DNA from: Tethybacter castelli
Lineage (GTDB): Bacteria > Pseudomonadota > Gammaproteobacteria > Tethybacterales > Tethybacteraceae
Reading direction: 5' to 3'
Length of the DNA: 64,000 nt
Assembly: GCA_036679665.1 (NCBI GenBank)
Contig: JAZHEJ010000039.1
Coordinates: 96,262-160,261, forward strand
The notes beneath the pieces were generated by a model that was not told the DNA's origin, searched no databases, and was given only the letters and a program-made list of their open reading frames with translations. Shown here piece by piece: positions 54,270 to 62,962 of this stretch (the stretch's first letter is position 1; each line of letters starts with the position of its first letter). The position numbers and the translations under genes were made by a program.

Positions 54270-54998
54270 GTGACAATCAGCCTGAAGCGCATTATTCTTA
54301 AACTGTCAGGGGAAGCCTTGATAGACAAACAAGGCGATAACATTGGCGCGTCGATGCTAATCCACTTCGCTAAAGAAATCAAAAGTGTGCTGGATATAGG
54401 TATCCAGGTAGCTATCGTATTGGGTGCTGGCAATATCGTACGTGGTTCAGTGTTCGCTGATCAATTCAAGCCTAGCCGCACTGAAGCCGATTATATGGGA
54501 ATGCTCGCTACGGTAATTAATTCAATGGCTTTGCGTATCAGTCTGCGTGAAATTAGCGTAAGTTCGCGGCTATATTCTGCCGTAGCGATGGATCAAGTGT
54601 CGCAGATTTATATCCGCGATAAAGTCATTTCCAGTATGAATGAAGGCCGCGTGGTAATCTTAGCCGGAGGTACGGGCAATCCTTACTTTACTACTGATAC
54701 CGCTGCCGCGCTTCGCGCTGCTGAGCTACAGGCTGATATCTTACTCAAGGGTACCAATGTGTCAGGGGTATTTACCAGCGATCCAAATAAGAATGAAGAT
54801 AGCAAAATGCTATCGCACATTACTTTTTCCGAAGCGATTGAACGCCGCTTGAACGTGATGGATGCTACCGCCTTTACTATGTGTCGCGATCAAAATATAC
54901 CGGTGCATGTGTTTGATATCCATATGCCCGGTAACCTACACCGAATCTTGAGCGGTGAAAAGATCGGGACTAGAATTGATAAGGGAAAAAGCGACTAA
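54270..54998 (+). CDS. pyrH: Uridylate kinase
   Basis: PyrH phosphorylates UMP and is essential for pyrimidine nucleotide supply. The 242-residue protein starts with GTG at 54270 and has ILKLSGEALID, VLGAGNIVRGSVF, ADYMGMLATVINSMAL and NPYFTTDTAAALRAAEL. The recycling-factor gene frr, which usually follows, is missing; the stop overlaps the convergent miaA by four bases. Confidence 0.97.
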   Translation: MTISLKRIILKLSGEALIDKQGDNIGASMLIHFAKEIKSVLDIGIQVAIVLGAGNIVRGSVFADQFKPSRTEADYMGMLATVINSMALRISLREISVSSRLYSAVAMDQVSQIYIRDKVISSMNEGRVVILAGGTGNPYFTTDTAAALRAAELQADILLKGTNVSGVFTSDPNKNEDSKMLSHITFSEAIERRLNVMDATAFTMCRDQNIPVHVFDIHMPGNLHRILSGEKIGTRIDKGKSD

Positions 54999-55975
54999 AC
55001 TAATTTCGCCTGACCGCTAGGCAGCAAAGTTTCAACTGATACTTGTTCAGAAGTATTTAGCTTGATTTTTCTGATCCAAGTCATTTGCCGACGCGCAAAC
55101 TGCCAAGTTGCGAGCTTCGCTTTTGCAACTGCTGTCACCAGATCAAGTTCACCATGCACATAAGGAAGCAGTTGTCGATACCCAACTGCTTTGAGCGCCG
55201 GAATATCAGCTCCGTATTTGTCGATTAGATTACTAATTTCGTGTACCAAACCATCACTTATCATGTCGTCATATCTTTGTTCTAGATTATTTCGATATAT
55301 ATTCGGTTTCGGTGGCATGATAATACGCAAGCATAAATTGCATGGAATTTGGTTTCTTTTTTGCGCCAACCAATTTGATAGCGGCCGGCCAGTGGCAAAA
55401 AGCACTTCCCAAGCTCTCGTTAACCGTTGCCGATCAGTGGACGCGATCTTGGTATGGCTAACCGGATCTTGTTCTCGGATCATTTCATGAGCTGTATCAA
55501 GCCCGTGCATATCTAATAATTCTTGAGCTTGCCGCCGGGCTTTCGGCGATATTATCGGAATCTGATTTATACCATTTAGCAATGCATTTACATACATCAT
55601 AGTTCCTCCAACTAATATCGGCAACTTGCCGCGCCGTGAAATAGCTGGGATTAGATCGCTGACTTTTTCGAAAAATATTCCCACGTTAAAATGCTCGGAC
55701 GGTTCACAAATATCAATCAAGTGATGGGGAATCGCTTCGCGTTCCGCTTGTGTCGGCTTAGCAGTTCCGATATCTAATCCTCGGTAAACAGCGCATGAAT
55801 CCGCGCTGATTATTTCCCCTTCACATTGATGAGCAATGCCAATTGCAAGTTTGCTTTTGCCAACAGCAGTTGGCCCGATTATTAATAAAGCGTCTTTATT
55901 TTGTTTGAGTTGATCAGTATCGATTCTTAGTAGCTTGGCTACATTTGAAGACTGTTTATTATTGGTGGCGCTCAA
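54995..55975 (-). CDS. miaA: tRNA dimethylallyltransferase
   Basis: MiaA adds an isopentenyl group to A37 of tRNAs reading UNN codons. The 326-residue protein has the P-loop IIGPTAVGKSKLA, the substrate segment ADSCAVYRGLDIGTAKPT, LVGGTMMYVNALLNG and VGYRQLLPYVHGE. It overlaps mutL by 17 bases in the familiar mutL-miaA order. hfq, normally next, is absent. Confidence 0.95.
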   Translation of the reverse strand: MSATNNKQSSNVAKLLRIDTDQLKQNKDALLIIGPTAVGKSKLAIGIAHQCEGEIISADSCAVYRGLDIGTAKPTQAEREAIPHHLIDICEPSEHFNVGIFFEKVSDLIPAISRRGKLPILVGGTMMYVNALLNGINQIPIISPKARRQAQELLDMHGLDTAHEMIREQDPVSHTKIASTDRQRLTRAWEVLFATGRPLSNWLAQKRNQIPCNLCLRIIMPPKPNIYRNNLEQRYDDMISDGLVHEISNLIDKYGADIPALKAVGYRQLLPYVHGELDLVTAVAKAKLATWQFARRQMTWIRKIKLNTSEQVSVETLLPSGQAKLV

Positions 55976-57761
55976 AAGATTGATCTAATGCCTGGAGGCG
56001 TAAAACCCGCCAAGTAAATCTGCCGTGATTGCACTTGCCAGAGTTAAGGGTTTTCTCCATTCGGCGCAACAATTTATCAAGATCACTAAGCTTGAAGTGG
56101 GTGTTTGCGCCACGAACAGCCGCATGGCATGCGGCAGTCGAAAGCAATTGATTGCGTAGTTGCGTTGGAGAAAAAGCTTCTCCGATAGTAGCAAGTTCTT
56201 CGATGGCCTCTATGGCTAGTTTAGCCGGATCAGCAAGATGGCTCGACAGATATGCCGGAATCGCTTCAAGTGATTCGACCCCTTCTGTGTTGCGTACATA
56301 AAATCCTTCATCAGCTAACTTGGCACGGTAGTTAACCACTGCATCTAACGCCTGAGGAGACAACCCAAGTTCAATTTTGTGAATCAATTTTTGTACTTGG
56401 ATTTTTTTGGTATTGGTTTGATCTTTAAATTCCTCGTACAAAATTCGTTCATGTGCGGCATGAATATCAATAACCACCATACCTGATTCATTTTCAGAAA
56501 GCAAATATATTCCATGTAATACACCGATTGCCCGACCAAGTGATACAGGAGTTTTCGTATCTTCTGAGGCTTGCGGGGTATCCAACACGCCAGGAAGCGG
56601 TTTGTCAGAAGCACTACTGTTGTACCTAGAAAGAGCAGCTATCGCACTTGCGACATTTGCATTAGAACCACCGATAAAGCTTTCTTGATGATTTCTAGGT
56701 GCCGTAGATGGTGACGTCCATTGCGAATCAGCACCAGGATTAGGTGTGAAGTTGGCAGTAATCGGAATGTCAGGATTAATTCCCAATGGTTGGTTGGCAA
56801 TCTTAGTCAAAGCTCCATACACAAAGCTAAAAATAGCATGAGGTTCTCGAAATCTAACCTCCATTTTGGCCGGATGTGCGTTCACATCGATAGCCTGTCC
56901 TGGGACTTCGATAAATAGCGCATATGGAATGCTAGCTTCTCTTGCCACATCTGTGAAAGCCTTCCTTACCGCCTGTCGTAGAATGCGATCGTTTATATTT
57001 CTGCCATTCAGATAAAGATACTGACGCTCCGGACTTGCCGGTCCCGCGACATTAACAAAGCCATGCAAGCGTAGCGGACCTAAACTAGCTGACACAGGCT
57101 GGGCGGTTTCAGCAAATTTCTTACCGAGAATGTCGAAAGTTCTTTGTTTGTGATTTTGTTTCGGAAATGATAACCTTTGCTTGCCATTACGCATTAACGT
57201 GAAAGAAATATCGGGATTGCCGATCGCTATCGAACGAAATACGCTTTCACATTGGGCCCATTCAGTTGCCGGTTTGCGAAGAAATTTACGTCGGGCTGGC
57301 GCATGTACAAATAAATCTTGTACTAGTATTTCAGTTCCGTAATTCATCACGCACTGCCTTACTTTTTCCTTACTCCACGAGCCGCTCAATTTCAGCTTGC
57401 TGCCTTGTTCCATATTTTGGTGCCGACTTTTGATCACTAGATTAGATAGCGCGGCGATCGACGCTAGTGCTTCGCCTCGAAATCCTAGCGTCTTAATTGA
57501 TTCAAGGTCTGTGGCGGTAGATAATTTGCTCGTCGCGTGAGGTTGTACGGCAAGGATTAAATCATCTGCCATTATTCCTTGGCCGTCATCTTTAACTAAC
57601 ATCCGCGTATGGGTATCCGGACTCAGATCAGCCGTGATGTTACTTGCGCCGCCATCAATTGAATTTTCAAGTAGCTCTTTAAGTGCTGAGGCTGGTCTTT
57701 CGACAACCTCCCCCGCGGCAATCATGCTAATAACAGCTTCAGCTAAACGTTGGATAGGCAT
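55959..57761 (-). CDS. mutL: DNA mismatch repair protein MutL, endonuclease-type
   Basis: MutL links MutS mismatch recognition to strand removal. The 600-residue protein has the GHKL ATPase at the N-terminus (EVVERPASALKELLENSIDGGAS region at 18-40, LGFRGEALASIA). The C-terminal domain retains metal-site motifs of nicking MutL proteins: DIHAAHERILYE (432-443), ACHAA (544-548), CNHGRFT (577-583) and FERH (596-599), with three changes from consensus (Gln to Ile, Arg to His, Pro to Phe). Enterobacterial MutL lacks these motifs, so a methyl-independent repair mode is possible. Eleven bases after amiB. Confidence 0.96.
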   Translation of the reverse strand: MPIQRLAEAVISMIAAGEVVERPASALKELLENSIDGGASNITADLSPDTHTRMLVKDDGQGIMADDLILAVQPHATSKLSTATDLESIKTLGFRGEALASIAALSNLVIKSRHQNMEQGSKLKLSGSWSKEKVRQCVMNYGTEILVQDLFVHAPARRKFLRKPATEWAQCESVFRSIAIGNPDISFTLMRNGKQRLSFPKQNHKQRTFDILGKKFAETAQPVSASLGPLRLHGFVNVAGPASPERQYLYLNGRNINDRILRQAVRKAFTDVAREASIPYALFIEVPGQAIDVNAHPAKMEVRFREPHAIFSFVYGALTKIANQPLGINPDIPITANFTPNPGADSQWTSPSTAPRNHQESFIGGSNANVASAIAALSRYNSSASDKPLPGVLDTPQASEDTKTPVSLGRAIGVLHGIYLLSENESGMVVIDIHAAHERILYEEFKDQTNTKKIQVQKLIHKIELGLSPQALDAVVNYRAKLADEGFYVRNTEGVESLEAIPAYLSSHLADPAKLAIEAIEELATIGEAFSPTQLRNQLLSTAACHAAVRGANTHFKLSDLDKLLRRMEKTLNSGKCNHGRFTWRVLRLQALDQSFERHQ

Positions 57762-57771
57762 AGTGGCTAGA

Positions 57772-58977
57772 TTAATTATCGCTTAGTAGTTGATTATGGT
57801 AAGCAAGCACAGCACCGGCGATCTGGTTGGCTATACGTGCTCTAAAGTCCGGATCAGCAAGTAGTTCAGCATCATTCGGATTGCTAAGAAAGCCTGTTTC
57901 GACGAGTACTGATGGTACAACAGGCGATTTAAGTACCGCAAAGCCCGCGGAATGGACATGAGTACCATGGATATCATTGATTGTACCTAAATGATCTAGA
58001 ACCAAAGAAGCAAAATTTCTTGATGCGCGTTCCTTACCATCGACGTAAATCCCGGTTAACGCCGCATCAAGTGACGTATTTGTTTCTTCTGTTTCAAAAT
58101 TGATCCCCCCTACTTTATCACTCAGATTTGCATGGTCTGCCAAAGTTTGTGCTAATTTGCTTGATGCTCCTTTGCGTGATAGAACGAATACCGAGGCTCC
58201 TCGCGGACGTGAAGTGGTAAAAGAATCAGCGTGGATAGACAAAAATAAATCGGTGTTTGCCTGTTGAGCAAGACGCACTCGCGTAGCTAAAGGTAAAAAT
58301 ATATCCTCACTACGCGTTAGCAAAGGTTTAATCTGAGAATATGCGCTCAGTTGCTTATGCACCTGCTTGGCTATATCAAGTACGATATGTTTTTCGCGCA
58401 ATCCCCCATCATTGATCGCTCCGGGATCTTCGCCGCCGTGCCCTGCATCAATCATAACAACAAATGGACGTTGTGTTATCGGCGCCGGCGCCGGTACGGG
58501 CAATATGGGTTTGGCAGCGTCGCTAAATCCCAGATCACTCAACAAGCCGGTTGCCTGGCGGTCGCGCGGTGAAACATCTAATACCACCCGATAGCCGTAA
58601 TTTTCAACCGGCTCTAGCACAAACAAGCTGTATTTGACATCAGCTTTCAAGTCAAACACAATGCGTAATCGCTCAGCATCAAAGCGCGCGGCTCTAACAT
58701 TGGTCAGATATGCTACGCTACCAAGGCTTCGGTTTTGAATCCGATCTAACAACAAGTCGCCGTCGTGAGAATAAAAATCGAGTACCAGACGCTCAGGATC
58801 GGATACAAGCGATAACCGATAAGTTGGTTCTTGCTGATTTTCAATAACTAGCCGCGTATATTCCATTGCCGGATACAAGCGAAAGTCGATTAAATCCGCA
58901 ATCGCATTGCCTACCCAAAGCCAACCGACAGCACAAGCTAAACCCAACCGCACTATTGCTACACGCGTGCTAGACAT
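57772..58977 (-). CDS. amiB: N-acetylmuramoyl-L-alanine amidase with AMIN domain
   Basis: This periplasmic zinc amidase cleaves septal peptidoglycan so daughter cells separate. The 401 residues comprise a signal peptide (cleavage near residue 28), an AMIN domain (YTRLVIENQQEPTYRL to about 140) for targeting, and an Amidase_3 domain with zinc ligands in IDAGHGGEDPGA, the Glu in LREKHIVLDIA and His in SIHADSF, and the catalytic Glu in VETGFLSNPND. The gene name follows the tsaE-amiB-mutL order; AmiC would be equally valid by sequence. No LysM repeat is present. Overlaps tsaE by 19 bases. Confidence 0.92.
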   Translation of the reverse strand: MSSTRVAIVRLGLACAVGWLWVGNAIADLIDFRLYPAMEYTRLVIENQQEPTYRLSLVSDPERLVLDFYSHDGDLLLDRIQNRSLGSVAYLTNVRAARFDAERLRIVFDLKADVKYSLFVLEPVENYGYRVVLDVSPRDRQATGLLSDLGFSDAAKPILPVPAPAPITQRPFVVMIDAGHGGEDPGAINDGGLREKHIVLDIAKQVHKQLSAYSQIKPLLTRSEDIFLPLATRVRLAQQANTDLFLSIHADSFTTSRPRGASVFVLSRKGASSKLAQTLADHANLSDKVGGINFETEETNTSLDAALTGIYVDGKERASRNFASLVLDHLGTINDIHGTHVHSAGFAVLKSPVVPSVLVETGFLSNPNDAELLADPDFRARIANQIAGAVLAYHNQLLSDN

Positions 58978-59426
58978 TTTTTCCCTTGACGTGTATAGGC
59001 ATTAAAAGCAAGCTTGCGTTGCTGTTCTGATTCACCGTCTTCGATGATTAGATGAATATCTGGCTGTGGAAGATCAATCGCTTTTTCTGGCCATTCGATT
59101 AAACATAAATCAGTTTGATCAATGGTTTCGCTTAAACCGGCATCTAGCCACTCAGAACCATATCGGCATCGATAAAAATCCATATGGGCAATCCTATGAT
59201 TATGCACCTGGTAAATTTCCACTAACGCAAAAGTTGGACTTCTAACTTGCTCGATCGCGGCAAATCCACACAACAAGCCGCGTACAAATGTAGTCTTGCC
59301 ACACCCGAGCTCACCGGACAGATAAAACCGAAAAGGAATAGGCAAATCGCAAGCGAATTCCTTGGCAATCTGCATTGTCGCTTCAGAAGAAACCGATTGC
59401 AATACGCTACTTGCATTAGCAATCAT
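58959..59426 (-). CDS. tsaE: tRNA threonylcarbamoyladenosine ATPase TsaE
   Basis: TsaE is the ATPase of the TsaBDE complex that makes t6A in tRNA. From ATG 59426 the protein has 155 residues, the family length; an in-frame start further upstream would lie in nadE. The P-loop is LSGELGCGKTTFVRGLL, followed by RSPTFALVEIY, HMDFYR and CLIEWPEKA. It overlaps nadE by 11 bases and amiB by 19, as in the common nnr-tsaE-amiB order with nnr replaced by nadE. Confidence 0.94.
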   Translation of the reverse strand: MIANASSVLQSVSSEATMQIAKEFACDLPIPFRFYLSGELGCGKTTFVRGLLCGFAAIEQVRSPTFALVEIYQVHNHRIAHMDFYRCRYGSEWLDAGLSETIDQTDLCLIEWPEKAIDLPQPDIHLIIEDGESEQQRKLAFNAYTRQGKKCLARV

Positions 59427-61044
59427 CTTCAAGAGAATGGCTAAAGGAAAAATAATTGGCCACCGGCATGCGCCAATTTTTGCCAAACGCTCGTTTGGTC
59501 AACGTGGGCCCAATAGGTGCCTGGCGACGTTTAAACTCATTGATGGTAAGAAGTTTGGTGAAAGTTAAAGTATCACTCAAGCCAAACTTAGCGCTAGCCA
59601 AGCGGGGAGATTGCAAGTTTTCGACTATCGCTTCTAGCATCCCGTCAATATGATCGTAGCTAGGCAGAGTATCCGAATCCAATTGCGCTTCGCGCAACTC
59701 TGCCGTTGGTGGCCGCGAAATAATTCGCTCAGGAATTATTTCTTTGTTTTGATTAATGAATTCAGCCAATTCATAGACGCGAGATTTTGATACATCTTTC
59801 AAAACATCAAAGGCGCCGGCGGTGTCACCATATAAGGTCGAATATCCGGTAGCAAGCTCACTTTTGTTACTAGTGGTAAGGACTAAACCCTGAGCATCGT
59901 TTGCCAAACTCATCAGCAATAGTCCGCGCATGCGAGATTGTAGGTTTTCCATGGCAATATCGGCGATACCGCGTTTCATGGTATCGCAAAGGCTTGCTAT
60001 TGTGGTATCAACGCTAGGTTGTATATCAACGATCAAATATTCAATGCTTAGGTTATCTGCGAGTTTTTTAGCATCATCATTGCTCATTTGTGACGTGTAC
60101 CGCGAAGGCATCAATACGGCACGGACATTCTGGACTTTAAGCGCTTCGGCGACGATACACAATACTACGGCCGAATCTATACCTCCGGATAATCCGACGA
60201 ATACTATTTTGCATTTACTTGCGGCAACGTAATCTTTTACGCCTGCTACTAAAGCTCGGTAAATCAATTCAATTTCGGTGGGAATTTTTGCGAGCATCGC
60301 CTCAGAAGTCATAGCAACCTGTTCGGTAAACATCGGTAATCGATACTTGACTTGAGCATTGGAAACATAATGACTACCACCGTCAAAGACATGCTCGTCT
60401 TGTCCGCCAACACGGTTTACATACACAATGTCGCAACCCGCCTCAACGCTAAGTGCAGTCGTTAAATTTTCCCGATCTTGCTGAACTCCCAAATAAAAAG
60501 GAGAAGCATTGGCGATAACTACTAGTTGCGGGTGTAAATCCACAATTTGATTATGAAATTGCTCATTCCACAAGTCATGACAAATTCCAAGTGCCACGCG
60601 TTGATCTTTAAGGTTAAAAACAGCCGGTTCACAGCCTGCGGAAAAGTAACGTTTTTCATCAAAAACCCCGTAATTCGGCAAATGGTTTTTTCGATGTTTC
60701 GCAACGCTTTTACCATTACAGATCACATGCATCACATTGAACAACTTTCCTTGGTGCGCTTCCGGATAACCAAGCGTCACATAAAGATCCTTGGGTGCCT
60801 GATCGGCAAGCGTTTGGATTAGCCGATCGACAGATTGTTGGCATACCGCAATAAATTGGTCATATGCGAGCAAATCTTCTGGCGGGTATCCACATACGCA
60901 TAACTCCGGAAGAATAAGAAGATCTGCGCTAGTGGACAACGCAGCCTGAATTATCTTGTCGTGATTACCTTCAAAGTCTCCGACATGGCAGGCAATTTGT
61001 CCGAGAGCTATTTTCAGATCCAACTTGCTTGATCCTTGTACCAA
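59416..61044 (-). CDS. nadE: Glutamine-dependent NAD+ synthetase
   Basis: This two-domain enzyme makes NAD+ from nicotinate adenine dinucleotide using ammonia from glutamine. The 542-residue protein has a nitrilase-type glutaminase (Glu in LILPELCVCGYPPEDLL, Lys in KHRKNHLPNYGVFDEKRYF, Cys in ALGICHDLW) and a synthetase domain with the PP-loop GLSGGIDSAV, TTSNKSELATGY and YGDTAGAFDVLKDV. The residue after the catalytic Cys is His where Glu is usual. The start is TTG at 61044. Follows the repeat protein after 45 bases. Confidence 0.95.
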   Translation of the reverse strand: MVQGSSKLDLKIALGQIACHVGDFEGNHDKIIQAALSTSADLLILPELCVCGYPPEDLLAYDQFIAVCQQSVDRLIQTLADQAPKDLYVTLGYPEAHQGKLFNVMHVICNGKSVAKHRKNHLPNYGVFDEKRYFSAGCEPAVFNLKDQRVALGICHDLWNEQFHNQIVDLHPQLVVIANASPFYLGVQQDRENLTTALSVEAGCDIVYVNRVGGQDEHVFDGGSHYVSNAQVKYRLPMFTEQVAMTSEAMLAKIPTEIELIYRALVAGVKDYVAASKCKIVFVGLSGGIDSAVVLCIVAEALKVQNVRAVLMPSRYTSQMSNDDAKKLADNLSIEYLIVDIQPSVDTTIASLCDTMKRGIADIAMENLQSRMRGLLLMSLANDAQGLVLTTSNKSELATGYSTLYGDTAGAFDVLKDVSKSRVYELAEFINQNKEIIPERIISRPPTAELREAQLDSDTLPSYDHIDGMLEAIVENLQSPRLASAKFGLSDTLTFTKLLTINEFKRRQAPIGPTLTKRAFGKNWRMPVANYFSFSHSLEDDC

Positions 61045-61089
61045 ACGGATATGCTCAGCTCAGCCGACCAGCTGATATTTGTCAACTCC

Positions 61090-62910
61090 TTAGGCTGAGT
61101 GAGTCGGTAATTGCTTAAACCAGTCTTTAGATTTATAGATCTCAAATTCTGGTTGCTCCATATAGATTGCTGGATTTAACTTGTCCAGTTTATGAGCACG
61201 CTCCAAGGCTTCGCGGCAAGCCTCCTCATTTTTACTAAGCGCATGGCATAATGCGAGTTCATTGTTAAGTCTCCCATCAGAGATTTCCAACCCCTTGCTG
61301 AACTTGGCGGTAGCCTGCTCGAGCAATTCATTTTTTTCTCCCCATTCGGACTTCAACATTTCCAAGAGAGCGATGCCCCATAGGCGATACAGCTTCTCTT
61401 CTTGATCATATTTCTCAGCAATCGCGAATTCGCTGAGCGCTGCTTCAAGCCAAGCACGCTGTTCTTTTGGTTTGGCCTCCGTATAACGCGCAAAACATTC
61501 GTCAGCCTTGGTCATTCTTGACTTATAGGCATCTTTTGGATTAACAAGCGGTTTACCTGATTTCTTGGCCGCATTCTCATTACGCAAAGCCGGTTTCCGT
61601 ATATAAGCGCCTTTGTGTTTTGAAGGTTTGGCAACTTTTCTGCTAGTTGTAGCAGAAGTTACCCGTTTAATCTTACCGCTGATCAGCGGCGGTTTGGTTG
61701 GCGACGATACCGGAGCTTTACCAACGTCAGATACGACTTTCTGTTCAGTACCTGATCCGTTGCTTTTATGATCTCCTGCAGATACTTGTGCTGTTGGTAC
61801 GGTAGCAGCTTTACCATTATCGGCCTGCTTTGATTGGGTTCGCTTCATAGAAGGAGCACGTTCTGCGAATTGCGATTTGACAGGTTCAGACTTGCGTTGC
61901 TCAGATCGCTGTACCACAGATGGAGTGCGGTTGGCAAACGCTGATCCAGCAGATTTTTTATCTTTAAGTTTTGGTTGGACAATCGAAGCCACATCGGATG
62001 TCGGCTGATTTACTAGCGAAGGAACTCTTGCTGAGGGACGAATGTCAAGCGGGGCTTTTTTCCGACTGTCCTGAGCGAGTTGCAAATGGCGACGTACTTC
62101 CTGCTCAGCTTGCATATGATGGTTGGTGCGCATCGCATACTGATGAAAGAAATCCAGCGAGGTTTTACGATAGTCGTTTCCTTTGCCGTCACTGTTAGTT
62201 TCAGCTAGCTGTTTAAAGTTCTGAGCTATGTGTAAATACACTTCCGCATTGCTGTCGTCAATCGCTAGCAATTTATTCCAAAGTTGGATAGCACCGCCAA
62301 AATCGCCACTTTGTTCCTGCTTTAAAGCGTTAGCCTGCAAATGTAGAGCGACCGGCAATGTCGGATCATCAGCCGAAGCGTAAATATCCCGGATTTCTTT
62401 CTGGGTCAAATGCACCTGAGTGTTTTGTCGCATTTTATTCATGACCCCGGCAAGTTTGCGCGAAACGTGAAAATGTTCAGCTTCAGGCCTGTCAAGCATT
62501 CGATGTAAATCCCCTAACGCTCGTTCTGATTCGCGAATCAAATTTCGCATCTTCTCATTGTTAATACCTGTTTGTTTGTTTAAAGTTGTCAGTACAACGA
62601 ACGTAACTATGGCGCCTGCGACTACAAATGCGAAAAGCAAGCGTTCGACATAGAGCGATGAAGTGTCAATTTTGTTCTCAAGCATATTGAGACGGAGTTC
62701 AGCCAAATCACGCTGGGAACGAAGTTCAGAACGTACCTGAGAAAACTGAGCATCGGATTCTGCTTGTAAAAAAGCAGCAGATTGATCCTGATTTAGCTGT
62801 TGTTCTGCAAGCACTTCCGGGCTATCTTCAGCGATACTTACCGAAGTAACGTAATTTGCTGACACGAGCGTAGCGAACGCAACAAACGCAGCTTGTCGTA
62901 ATTTCTTCAT
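61090..62910 (-). CDS. Large membrane-anchored repeat protein with a basic disordered linker
   Basis: 606 residues of unknown family. A signal-like N-terminus (MKKLRQAAFVAFATLVSANY) is followed by a Gln/Glu/Arg-rich helix (about 35-85, coiled-coil-like), a membrane span (about 90-108), a first TPR-like region (150-285; LQANALKQEQSGDFGGAIQL), a linker of about 175 residues rich in Ser, Lys, Pro and Thr (285-460) and a second TPR-like region to the end. The layout recalls FimV/TapF-like or other polar organising proteins, but no LysM or FimV signature is visible. It sits between rluB and nadE without functional partners. Confidence 0.75.
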   Translation of the reverse strand: MKKLRQAAFVAFATLVSANYVTSVSIAEDSPEVLAEQQLNQDQSAAFLQAESDAQFSQVRSELRSQRDLAELRLNMLENKIDTSSLYVERLLFAFVVAGAIVTFVVLTTLNKQTGINNEKMRNLIRESERALGDLHRMLDRPEAEHFHVSRKLAGVMNKMRQNTQVHLTQKEIRDIYASADDPTLPVALHLQANALKQEQSGDFGGAIQLWNKLLAIDDSNAEVYLHIAQNFKQLAETNSDGKGNDYRKTSLDFFHQYAMRTNHHMQAEQEVRRHLQLAQDSRKKAPLDIRPSARVPSLVNQPTSDVASIVQPKLKDKKSAGSAFANRTPSVVQRSEQRKSEPVKSQFAERAPSMKRTQSKQADNGKAATVPTAQVSAGDHKSNGSGTEQKVVSDVGKAPVSSPTKPPLISGKIKRVTSATTSRKVAKPSKHKGAYIRKPALRNENAAKKSGKPLVNPKDAYKSRMTKADECFARYTEAKPKEQRAWLEAALSEFAIAEKYDQEEKLYRLWGIALLEMLKSEWGEKNELLEQATAKFSKGLEISDGRLNNELALCHALSKNEEACREALERAHKLDKLNPAIYMEQPEFEIYKSKDWFKQLPTHSA

Positions 62911-62962
62911 TATCAGGCTAACCCAATGATTTTATATTATTTCTAAGGCTCGTGCCAGTTAT

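Noticed and set aside
61059..61099. CTCAGCC ... GGCTGAG inverted repeat between nadE and the repeat-protein gene as a terminator
   Set aside because: The 27-base loop, the overlap with a stop codon and the lack of a T-tract make a terminator unlikely; the downstream gene is on the same strand.
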